DNA of 6,289 bases, from assembly GCA_003131665.1 (NCBI GenBank), contig PKWA01000105.1, forward strand, positions 20,062 through 26,350. Reading direction: 5' to 3'. The stretch is from Acidimicrobiaceae bacterium (lineage in GTDB: Bacteria > Actinomycetota > Acidimicrobiia > Acidimicrobiales > RAAP-2). Made by a program: the position numbers and the translations under genes. Position 1 is the stretch's first letter. Every line of letters starts with the position of its first letter. The notes beneath the pieces are model-generated. The model did no database searches, had not been told where the DNA came from, and saw nothing but the letters and a program-made list of their open reading frames with translations. This document shows positions 1 through 4,672 of the stretch, piece after piece.

Positions 1-53
1 CCGGGTGAGTCGGGTCGAGCTCTAAAAAGGTGAGCAGTTCAATCTCGACGCTT

Positions 54-641
54 CTACTTCGAATCGCTGAAGACCGCGAGCTCGGTGTCCTCGGGCGTGC
101 GTCGAGCGTGCCAGAGACCAAGACCGACTAACAACAGCATGATCCCCGCCAGGACAAATGACGCGATCGCGGCGTACATGGCGATGAGTCCGAATTCGGA
201 GAAGGCGTAGGCCTCGAGCAACAGACCGCGCAAGGTCGTGCCTTGGAACGTGGTTTGCACTTCGGTAGCGAGCGCGGTGTTCGTGGGATTGGCCCGCGAC
301 GCGGCACTCACCTTGGCGTATACGCCGCCGTAGGGCATCTCAGAGAGGTGCACCGCGATGAAGTGGTCGGCGTAGGCCTCGGCCTGGGCGCCCGTCGTCA
401 ACTCTTGACCGGCGTACTTCTCGAGATAGGGCAGCATCGCCGGCGTGATCTCGGTGTCGGCCTTGGCCTGAGCGAACTCCGCCCTGGTCGGGAAGACGAT
501 GTCTTGCTTTACCAGCTGATTGCGCACGCTGGTACTGGTGAAGCTGTTGCCCCATAACAACAGGCCACCGGCCACCAAGAGCATGACCACGATAAGCAGA
601 CCCGCGGCGCTGGCGAGGAAGTCAAACATTTTGCGTTGCAT
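54..641 (-). CDS. Two-helix membrane protein of unknown function, predicted DosR-box target
   Basis: A 195-residue protein with two clear hydrophobic helices: about residues 8-31, just after a short basic N-terminus (MQRK), and about residues 150-177, followed by a short charged tail. The roughly 118 residues between them are polar and rich in Ala, Thr and Glu, and are probably outside the cytoplasmic membrane. The ATG at 641-639 is preceded at good spacing by AAGGAG (654-649). The architecture (N-terminal helix, extracytoplasmic segment with Tyr/Ala/Asp/His stretches, C-terminal helix) recalls small actinobacterial membrane proteins often mislabelled 'aromatic ring-opening dioxygenase LigA'; this is a weak resemblance from memory and I see no enzyme motif. 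It is divergent from the alcohol dehydrogenase and shares a mirrored DosR-like promoter with it, so a role under hypoxia or redox stress is inferred. The reading frame is convincing; the function is unknown. Confidence 0.8.
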   Translation of the reverse strand: MQRKMFDFLASAAGLLIVVMLLVAGGLLLWGNSFTSTSVRNQLVKQDIVFPTRAEFAQAKADTEITPAMLPYLEKYAGQELTTGAQAEAYADHFIAVHLSEMPYGGVYAKVSAASRANPTNTALATEVQTTFQGTTLRGLLLEAYAFSEFGLIAMYAAIASFVLAGIMLLLVGLGLWHARRTPEDTELAVFSDSK

Positions 642-648
642 ACAGTCT

Positions 649-654
649 CTCCTT
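649..654 (-). promoter_or_regulatory. Ribosome binding site of the membrane protein
   Basis: On the minus strand AAGGAG ends 7 nt before the ATG at 641. This is a near-ideal Shine-Dalgarno sequence and fixes that start over the second Met at residue 5. Confidence 0.8.
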
Positions 655-673
655 GAACTTGTTCCGTACTCTC

Positions 674-679
674 AGTGTT
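674..679 (-). promoter_or_regulatory. Candidate -10 element of the membrane-protein promoter
   Basis: On the minus strand this reads AACACT, a 3/6 match to TATAAT that keeps A2 and T6. It is weak alone. It is the exact mirror position of CATACT (764-769) around the dyad axis at 721.5, and its first base is 31.5 bp from the centre of box 1, the same distance as on the other side. The implied transcription start is near 667, giving a leader of about 26 nt that contains the RBS. Confidence 0.4.
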
Positions 680-700
680 GGTCCTCGCCCTTCCACCTCA

Positions 701-720
701 GTAGGGGCAAATGTCCCCAC
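701..720 (-). promoter_or_regulatory. DosR/DevR-like box 1 (facing the membrane protein)
   Basis: Read on the minus strand this is GTGGGGACATTTGCCCCTAC. It matches the mycobacterial DevR/DosR consensus TTSGGGACTWWAGTCCCSAA at 14 of 20 positions, with a perfect GGGAC left half. It is identical to box 2 at 16 of 20 positions when both are read outward. Its centre (710.5) is 43.5 bp upstream of the predicted membrane-protein start, the position expected for a box overlapping the -35 region. The consensus is established for mycobacteria; its use here is inferred from the DosR-like regulator 1.7 kb away. Confidence 0.55.
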
Positions 721-754
721 TAGTGGGGACTTTCGTCCCTAACGATTTGCCCCT
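703..754. repeat. Nested perfect inverted repeats in the divergent promoter
   Basis: GTCCCCACTAGTGGGGAC (713-730) is a perfect 18-bp palindrome made of the inner halves of the two DosR-like boxes. An outer pair, AGGGGCAAAT (703-712) and ATTTGCCCCT (745-754), is a further perfect 10-bp inverted repeat, though it is not concentric with the inner palindrome. This density of dyad symmetry in a non-coding region indicates protein binding rather than a terminator: there is no T-run and both flanking genes point away. Confidence 0.85.
723..742 (+). promoter_or_regulatory. DosR/DevR-like box 2 (facing the alcohol dehydrogenase)
   Basis: GTGGGGACTTTCGTCCCTAA matches TTSGGGACTWWAGTCCCSAA at 17 of 20 positions, including both GGGAC and GTCCC half-sites with the correct 4-bp spacer. 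Its centre (732.5) is 22 bp from that of box 1, about two helical turns, so two regulator dimers would lie on the same DNA face. It is 43.5 bp upstream of the start predicted from CATACT, the usual place of a DevR box in activated mycobacterial promoters. No good -35 hexamer is present at 741-746, as expected for an activator-dependent promoter. Confidence 0.65.
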
Positions 755-763
755 CGTGAGGCG

Positions 764-769
764 CATACT
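764..769 (+). promoter_or_regulatory. Candidate -10 element of the dehydrogenase promoter
   Basis: CATACT matches TATAAT at 4 of 6 positions, including A2 and T6. The implied transcription start is near 776, leaving a leader of about 163 nt before the ATG at 939. I saw no riboswitch-like structure in that leader, only a 6-bp inverted repeat (788-793 with 818-823) of doubtful meaning. Confidence 0.45.
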
Positions 770-925
770 GAATCTGTGACCTTAGAAGTCGTTGAATTAC
801 CCATCAGTGAGTGCGAAAACGACGGCCAGAACTTAAGAATCAGTGGCCGCAACCTCGCTCGAAAGAGTGAGTCAGCGCATCGCTCATCGACCTCGCCCCG
901 TCACATTTTCCTTTAAGAGATCAAG

Positions 926-932
926 AAAGAGG
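926..932 (+). promoter_or_regulatory. Ribosome binding site of the alcohol dehydrogenase
   Basis: AAAGAGG ends 6 nt before the ATG at 939. This decides the start: the frame stays open upstream to a GTG at 843, but that GTG has no Shine-Dalgarno sequence, and the 32 extra residues are basic and unlike the family N-terminus, which begins MKALVYHG. Confidence 0.75.
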
Positions 933-938
933 TTCATC

Positions 939-1979
939 ATGAAGGCACTCGTATATCACGGACCGGGATCCATGTCCTGGGATGAAGTTCCCAACCCGAC
1001 GCTGCTCGCTGACACGGACATCATCGTTCGTGTTGATGTCACCACCATCTGTGGGACCGATCTTCACATCTTGAAAGGCGACACACCAGAAGTCACCGCG
1101 GGACGAATCCTCGGCCACGAGGCCGTGGGCACCGTGACCCAGGTGGGATCAGGCGTGAAGACCCGCTCCAAGGGAGATCGCGTACTCGTCTCGTGCATCA
1201 CGGCCTGTGGCGCCTGTCGATTCTGCCGCGAGGGCCGCTACGGCCAGTGCCTGGGCGGGGGCGGCTGGATACTGGGCCACCTCATCGACGGCACTCAAGC
1301 CGAATTCGTGCGCGTGCCCTTCGCCGACACCTCCACGTACCTGGTACCGAAGAACGTCGCCGACGAGGACATCCTCATGCTGGCCGACATCTTGCCAACC
1401 GGCTACGAGGTGGGCGTATTGAACGGTCACGTGCAACCGGGCGACACCGTCGCCGTGGTGGGCGCTGGGCCCATCGGGCTGGCGGCCATCACCGGGGCGA
1501 GGATGTTTTCACCGAGCAACATCATCGCAATCGACCTGGCAGACTCGCGCCTCGAGGCCGCGAAGCGCTTCGGCGCCGACCTCACGTTTAACAACACTCG
1601 CCAGGACGCGCTCGCCTACGTGCAGAGCCTCACCGACGGCCTGGGCGTCGACGTCGCCATCGAAGCGGTCGGTGTGCCGGCCAGTTTCGAATTATGTACC
1701 GCGCTCGTGCGCCCCGGAGGTCACGTGGCCAACATCGGCGTGCACGGCAAGCCCGCGACGTTGCACTTAGAGAGCCTCTGGACTCGCGACGTCACGATCA
1801 CCACCGGACTCGTCGACACTTACGCCACCCCCACACTGTTGAAGCTGGTTGCGTCGCGTCAAATCGACGTCTCGCACTTTGTCACCCATCATTTTGGATT
1901 GGACGACGTCATGTCGGCGTACGACGTGTTCGCCCGAGCGGCGGACACTGGTGCACTGAAAGTCGTGCTCTCTCGCTAA
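939..1979 (+). CDS. Zinc-dependent alcohol dehydrogenase (MDR superfamily)
   Basis: A 346-residue medium-chain dehydrogenase of usual length. Catalytic zinc ligands appear as Cys38 (ICGTD), His60 (GHE, with Glu61) and Asp150 (ADILPTGYE); this Cys/His/Asp set is that of the Clostridium beijerinckii-type and formaldehyde-dehydrogenase-like bacterial alcohol dehydrogenases. The structural zinc loop is complete: Cys90, Cys93, Cys96 and Cys104 (Cx2Cx2Cx7C). The nucleotide-binding motif GAGPIG is at 175-180, and an acidic residue at the end of the second Rossmann strand (Asp199) favours NAD(H) over NADP(H). It should interconvert an alcohol and an aldehyde or ketone in the cytoplasm; the substrate cannot be read from sequence. 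It is first in an apparent operon with the 117-aa protein 49 bp downstream. The DosR-like box upstream suggests induction at low oxygen, where it could recycle NADH; that role is inferred. Confidence 0.93.
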   Translation: MKALVYHGPGSMSWDEVPNPTLLADTDIIVRVDVTTICGTDLHILKGDTPEVTAGRILGHEAVGTVTQVGSGVKTRSKGDRVLVSCITACGACRFCREGRYGQCLGGGGWILGHLIDGTQAEFVRVPFADTSTYLVPKNVADEDILMLADILPTGYEVGVLNGHVQPGDTVAVVGAGPIGLAAITGARMFSPSNIIAIDLADSRLEAAKRFGADLTFNNTRQDALAYVQSLTDGLGVDVAIEAVGVPASFELCTALVRPGGHVANIGVHGKPATLHLESLWTRDVTITTGLVDTYATPTLLKLVASRQIDVSHFVTHHFGLDDVMSAYDVFARAADTGALKVVLSR

Positions 1980-2016
1980 CTCTGGTCGGCGAGGAGCTGA
2001 AGAAGTTTCGACGATC

Positions 2017-2022
2017 AAGGAG
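2017..2022 (+). promoter_or_regulatory. Ribosome binding site of the 117-aa protein
   Basis: AAGGAG ends 6 nt before the ATG at 2029 and supports that start. A second candidate, AGGGGA (2053-2058), lies 9 nt before an in-frame ATG at 2068, so a 104-aa form is possible. Confidence 0.65.
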
Positions 2023-2028
2023 TTTCTC

Positions 2029-2382
2029 ATGGAGAACACTCGAACGAAAGGTAGGGGAAGCGGGTCTATGTACGTTGCTCTACTTCTGACCGCCCTCGAC
2101 GACTGGAACGAAGATCTCAGCGACGACGCGCTCATTGAGTACGTCCTCGCGTGTCGCGAGGAGATGCTCGGCGCACTGCCGCGTCGCGGTGAAGGTACGT
2201 ACTCGGCCCTCGCCTCGGAGATTGCCTACGATCGCGCGCTGATCAAGCTGTGTGAAGCGCACGACCTCGAAGTGGTCGCCGCAAACTTCGCGCACCCAAA
2301 GGAAGAGCGCGCTCACTTGGAGTTCGAACTCGGGGCCGCAGGTTACGACCTCAACTCACTCGCTCGTCGGCGGCGAACTTAA
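2029..2382 (+). CDS. Conserved-looking hypothetical protein, 117 aa, dehydrogenase operon
   Basis: I do not recognise this family. The first 13 residues are polar and basic and probably disordered. A predicted helical body follows, with an acidic segment (about 24-49, DDWNEDLSDD then ALIEYVLACREEML), a second helix around 61-78, a motif reading VVAANFAHPKEERAHLEFEL (80-99), and a basic RRRRT end. There is no signal peptide, membrane helix or metal-binding cluster, so it is probably a small soluble cytoplasmic protein. It starts 49 bp after the dehydrogenase stop with a good RBS and no terminator between, so it is probably co-transcribed and under the same DosR-like control. Its stop codon overlaps the convergent response-regulator stop by 4 bp. 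The frame is well supported; a function would be a guess. Confidence 0.75.
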   Translation: MENTRTKGRGSGSMYVALLLTALDDWNEDLSDDALIEYVLACREEMLGALPRRGEGTYSALASEIAYDRALIKLCEAHDLEVVAANFAHPKEERAHLEFELGAAGYDLNSLARRRRT

Positions 2383-3050
2383 CGTTCCGTCGAATCAGCG
2401 TCGTGGGTGTCGATCATGAGTCTCGTAGCAAAGACCGCCGCTTCAGTTCGATTGCTCATATGCAGTTTGTTTAAGAGTCCCGTGATGTAGTTCTTGACGG
2501 TCTTTTCCGAGAGAAACATCGACTCGGCAATCTGGCGGTTGGTAAGTCCCTCGGCAATGAGATCCAACAGGCGTCGTTCCTGGGGCGAGAGAATGCTGAG
2601 CGGCGAGAGGGTCTTGGGGGGATGAGTGATGCGCTCGACGACTCGCGCGACAGCTCGAGGATCCATCAGCGAGCCGCCTCGGGCCACTTTCTTCACGTCC
2701 TCGACGAAATCATGCGCCTTGATCTGCTTCAAGATGTAGCCGGCGGCACCGGCCATCACGCTCGCATAGAGCGCTTCATCGTCCGCGAAGAATGTCAACA
2801 TGAGACAGGCAATCTCGGGACGAGCGGATCGAATCTCGCGACAGACTTCAATGCCGCTCCCATCTTCGAGTCGCACGTCCAAGATCGCCACGTCGGGGTT
2901 GGTCATCGGAATTCGATGAAGCGCCTCGGCGGCCGAGGACGCTTCTCCGACGACTTCGATGTCATCGTCGAACTCGAGGAGACTGCGAATGCCCTCACGC
3001 ACCATCTCGTGGTCGTCGAGCAAAAAGACCCGTATCGTCACAACTCCCAT
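2379..3050 (-). CDS. DosR/DevR-like NarL/FixJ-family response regulator
   Basis: A 223-residue transcription factor with an N-terminal receiver (about 6-125) and a C-terminal LuxR/NarL helix-turn-helix (about 153-215). The acidic pocket is Asp12/Asp13, the phosphoacceptor is Asp58 (AILDVRL), with Thr86 and Lys108 as the usual switch residues. Compared from memory with M. tuberculosis DosR, key sites keep a constant +4 offset: Asp54 to Asp58, Lys104 to Lys108, DNA-contacting Lys179/Lys182/Asn183 to Lys183/Lys186/Asn187, and the PknH-targeted Thr198/Thr205 to Thr202/Thr209. The conserved recognition helix (SEKTVKNY) predicts recognition of DosR-type boxes like those at 701-742. The divergent DosS/DosT-like kinase is the likely partner. 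The start is uncertain: ATG at 3050 has no Shine-Dalgarno but has AACACT 6 nt upstream (possible leaderless start). GTG at 3041 would align best with DosR, and a TTG at 3107 is unlikely. Confidence 0.93.
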   Translation of the reverse strand: MGVVTIRVFLLDDHEMVREGIRSLLEFDDDIEVVGEASSAAEALHRIPMTNPDVAILDVRLEDGSGIEVCREIRSARPEIACLMLTFFADDEALYASVMAGAAGYILKQIKAHDFVEDVKKVARGGSLMDPRAVARVVERITHPPKTLSPLSILSPQERRLLDLIAEGLTNRQIAESMFLSEKTVKNYITGLLNKLHMSNRTEAAVFATRLMIDTHDADSTER

Positions 3051-3056
3051 TGTGCC

Positions 3057-3104
3057 AGTGTTTCGACCATCTCCCTGACGAGGTGACGGGACCAACCTCG
3101 CTCC
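3057..3104 (-). promoter_or_regulatory. Possible response-regulator promoter with a degenerate DosR half-site
   Basis: On the minus strand AACACT (3062-3057) lies 6 nt before the ATG at 3050, which would give a leaderless mRNA. Upstream, 3104-3085 holds a perfect GTCCC half (GGTCCCG) but only an 11/20 overall match to the DosR consensus. Its centre is 32.5 bp from the hexamer, against 31.5 bp at the two strong sites. Autoregulation is possible but not convincing. Confidence 0.2.
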
Positions 3105-3117
3105 CAATCCTCGTTGG

Positions 3118-3123
3118 TACGCT
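3118..3123 (+). promoter_or_regulatory. Candidate -10 element for a leaderless kinase transcript
   Basis: TACGCT fits the TANNNT pattern of actinobacterial -10 elements and lies 7 nt before the GTG at 3131, so transcription could begin at the start codon itself. There is no recognisable -35 element and no convincing Shine-Dalgarno sequence for any candidate start of this gene. Confidence 0.35.
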
Positions 3124-3130
3124 CAAGGCC

Positions 3131-4258
3131 GTGCCCCATCGAAAAGTCAACGACCCGGTCAAGTTACGACGTTTGCTCGACGCGATATTGATGATCGAGG
3201 CCGATCTGGAACTGGCGGTCCTACTTCGCCACTTCGTTGAAGAGGCCTGTTCCTTGGTGAAGGCTCGCTACGGGGCTCTGGGCGTGCTCAATGACACGCG
3301 CACCGGTCTGGAACAGTTCATTACAGTCGGGCTCTCCGATGACCAAGAACAGCTGATCGGCACACCACCCACAGGACGAGGGGTGCTCGGTCTACTCATC
3401 ACCGAGCCGGCCCCGCTGCGTCTGGACGATCTCACGGCCCATCCCGACAGCTACGGTTTTCCAGCTCATCATCCTCCGATGAACTCCTTTCTCGGGGTAC
3501 CGGTGCGCGCGCGCAACGACGTCTACGGCAATTTGTACCTCACGGACAAAATAGGAGCCAAGCGCTTTACCGACGAGGACCAGTTCCTGGCCGAAGCGTT
3601 GGCAACGGCGGCGGGCATCGCCATTGAGAACACGCGCCTCCACGAGAGAATTCGAGCCGTGAGCGTGCTCGAAGATCGCGATCGCATTGCCAAGGACCTG
3701 CATGACCGCGTCATCCAACGCGTATTCGCCGTCGGCGTGACCCTCCAAGGTGCGACGCGACTGACCGATCTCGATCAAGTGATTCAAAAGGTCAACGATG
3801 CGGTAGATGGCCTCGAGGCCACCATGACTGAGATCCGCTCCGCCGTCTATGAACTCGGCGGCGCGGACATCCCCGGCGGTCTTCGCCAAGGGGTGCTCGA
3901 ACTCACCGCCGAGCTTTCACCGATGCTCGGCGCCCGGCCCCACGTGTCGTTCGTTGGGCCCATCGATAACGCGGTGCCCCAGCGAACCGCGGATAACTTA
4001 CTCGCCGTGTTGCGCGAGGCACTTACCAACGCGGGCAAGCACGCCCGGGCGACTCGCTACGTTGTCACGCTGACGGTCACGGATCAGGTGAAGCTCGAGG
4101 TGGTTGATAATGGAGTCGGCGTCGAGCTGGCGACCGAAGACGCCGGGGGTATGGGGCTGAAGAACCTTCGCACTCGAGCCGAAAGACTCCACGGAACGTT
4201 CGAGGTGCAGGCCGACGAGGCTGGCGGCACTCGAGTGACGTGGTGCGTGCCGATCTAG
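3131..4258 (+). CDS. DosS/DosT-like sensor histidine kinase with one heme-type GAF domain
   Basis: A 375-residue soluble kinase: GAF domain (about 25-172), HisKA_3 dimerisation domain with phosphorylatable His191 (RDRIAKDLHDRVIQ), and HATPase with N-box Asn300 (REALTN), DNG at 326-328 and GGMGL at 339-343. No membrane segment is present, so it senses inside the cell. The GAF segment HHPPM...GNLYLTDK closely resembles GAF-A of M. tuberculosis DosS: His114 and Tyr136 are 22 residues apart, exactly as heme ligand His149 and distal Tyr171. Gly51 falls where DosS has Glu87 and, as I recall, DosT has Gly, which hints at an O2-binding DosT-like mode. DosS and DosT have two GAF domains and about 575 residues; the second GAF is absent here. 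GTG 3131 is chosen for the -10 at 3118 and because helix-forming sequence starts soon after. GTG 3083 (391 aa) and TTG 3050 (402 aa) remain possible. It is divergent from its likely partner regulator. Confidence 0.9.
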   Translation: MPHRKVNDPVKLRRLLDAILMIEADLELAVLLRHFVEEACSLVKARYGALGVLNDTRTGLEQFITVGLSDDQEQLIGTPPTGRGVLGLLITEPAPLRLDDLTAHPDSYGFPAHHPPMNSFLGVPVRARNDVYGNLYLTDKIGAKRFTDEDQFLAEALATAAGIAIENTRLHERIRAVSVLEDRDRIAKDLHDRVIQRVFAVGVTLQGATRLTDLDQVIQKVNDAVDGLEATMTEIRSAVYELGGADIPGGLRQGVLELTAELSPMLGARPHVSFVGPIDNAVPQRTADNLLAVLREALTNAGKHARATRYVVTLTVTDQVKLEVVDNGVGVELATEDAGGMGLKNLRTRAERLHGTFEVQADEAGGTRVTWCVPI

Positions 4259-4266
4259 ATCGGCGC
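4247..4266 (+). repeat. Perfect palindrome spanning the kinase stop codon
   Basis: GCCGATCTAGATCGGC (4249-4264) is a perfect 16-bp palindrome centred on the TAG stop. As RNA it could fold as an 8-bp stem (including one G-U pair, 4247-4254 with 4259-4266) around a CUAG loop. No U-run follows, so it is a poor intrinsic terminator; it may be an mRNA end-stabilising hairpin or chance. The arm ATCGGCGC recurs directly at 4277-4284. Confidence 0.4.
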
Positions 4267-4284
4267 AACTGAATGAATCGGCGC

Positions 4285-4290
4285 TAGGTT
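4285..4290 (+). promoter_or_regulatory. Candidate -10 element for a leaderless TfoX-domain gene
   Basis: TAGGTT fits TANNNT and lies exactly 6 nt before the GTG at 4297, placing the transcription start on the start codon. The gene lacks a Shine-Dalgarno sequence, which supports a leaderless reading. No clear -35 element is visible. Confidence 0.4.
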
Positions 4291-4296
4291 TCGACC

Positions 4297-4629
4297 GTGA
4301 GCACTGACAAGGCATTTGTTGACAAGGTCCTCATCGAAATGCTGCCGCTGGAAGTCAGCGCCAAGTCGATGTTCGGCGAGTTCGGCCTCTACCACCGGGC
4401 CAAGAACTTTGCGCTGATTTGTGACAACACTCTCTTCATCAAAGTCACCGAACCCGGCGCGAAGATCGCCGGCCGTATCACGAAAGAGTCACCGTACCCC
4501 GGGGCAAAACCGGCGTTCAAAGTCTCATCGGCCAGACGCCGCGACCGCGACTGGCTCGTTCAACTGATTGAAGTCACGAGTCGCGCACTCCCGGCGCCCA
4601 AGCCGAAGCCCAAGCCCAAAAAGAAGTAG
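4297..4629 (+). CDS. TfoX N-terminal-domain protein
   Basis: A 110-residue protein consisting of the TfoX_N domain alone. Signature segments are MFGEFGLYHRAKNFALICDN (25-44), LFIKVTEPG (46-54) and SPYPGAKPAFKV (65-76), all typical of the family in order and spacing. The C-terminal half of full-length TfoX/Sxy is absent, as is usual for the stand-alone actinobacterial members. TfoX/Sxy regulates competence in Haemophilus and Vibrio, but the role of stand-alone TfoX_N proteins is not established, so competence should not be assumed. The last 13 residues are a low-complexity basic tail of Lys-Pro repeats, common in this family and possibly nucleic-acid-binding. The GTG start has no Shine-Dalgarno sequence but a -10-like hexamer 6 nt upstream. 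It begins 38 bp after the kinase stop and converges with the transpeptidase, leaving a 43-bp gap without a convincing terminator. Confidence 0.9.
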   Translation: MSTDKAFVDKVLIEMLPLEVSAKSMFGEFGLYHRAKNFALICDNTLFIKVTEPGAKIAGRITKESPYPGAKPAFKVSSARRRDRDWLVQLIEVTSRALPAPKPKPKPKKK

Positions 4630-4672
4630 AAGCCTTCAGGCGGGTCACCTTTCCGGTCAGGTCGATGGCGTC

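Noticed and set aside
1..53. A gene or RNA at the left edge
   Set aside because: Only 53 bp are present after the membrane-protein stop, with no frame or structure that can be supported.
703..754. Reading the nested inverted repeats as a bidirectional terminator
   Set aside because: Both flanking genes point away from it, no T-runs follow, and the half-sites match a known activator box at the correct promoter distance.
843..938. N-terminal extension of the dehydrogenase from GTG 843
   Set aside because: There is no Shine-Dalgarno at 843, the extra 32 residues are basic and unlike the family, and ATG 939 has a good RBS and a canonical N-terminus.
2376..2385. 4-bp overlap of convergent stop codons as a sign of a frameshift or truncated gene
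   Set aside because: Both proteins end naturally (the regulator at usual DosR-like length); short convergent overlaps are common in compact genomes.
3038..3068. Ten-codon minus-strand leader peptide ending at the regulator start
   Set aside because: An ATG with a GGGAG directly abutting it and no spacer; no regulatory residue pattern or conservation can be judged.
3051..3107. Longer response regulator starting at TTG 3107
   Set aside because: The 19 extra residues precede the receiver's first strand, look unlike protein of the family, and would overlap the divergent kinase promoter; the family begins a few residues before FLLDD.
4630..4672. Terminator between the convergent TfoX-domain gene and the transpeptidase
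   Set aside because: Only a 4-bp stem (GCCT/AGGC) is present with no T-run on either strand.
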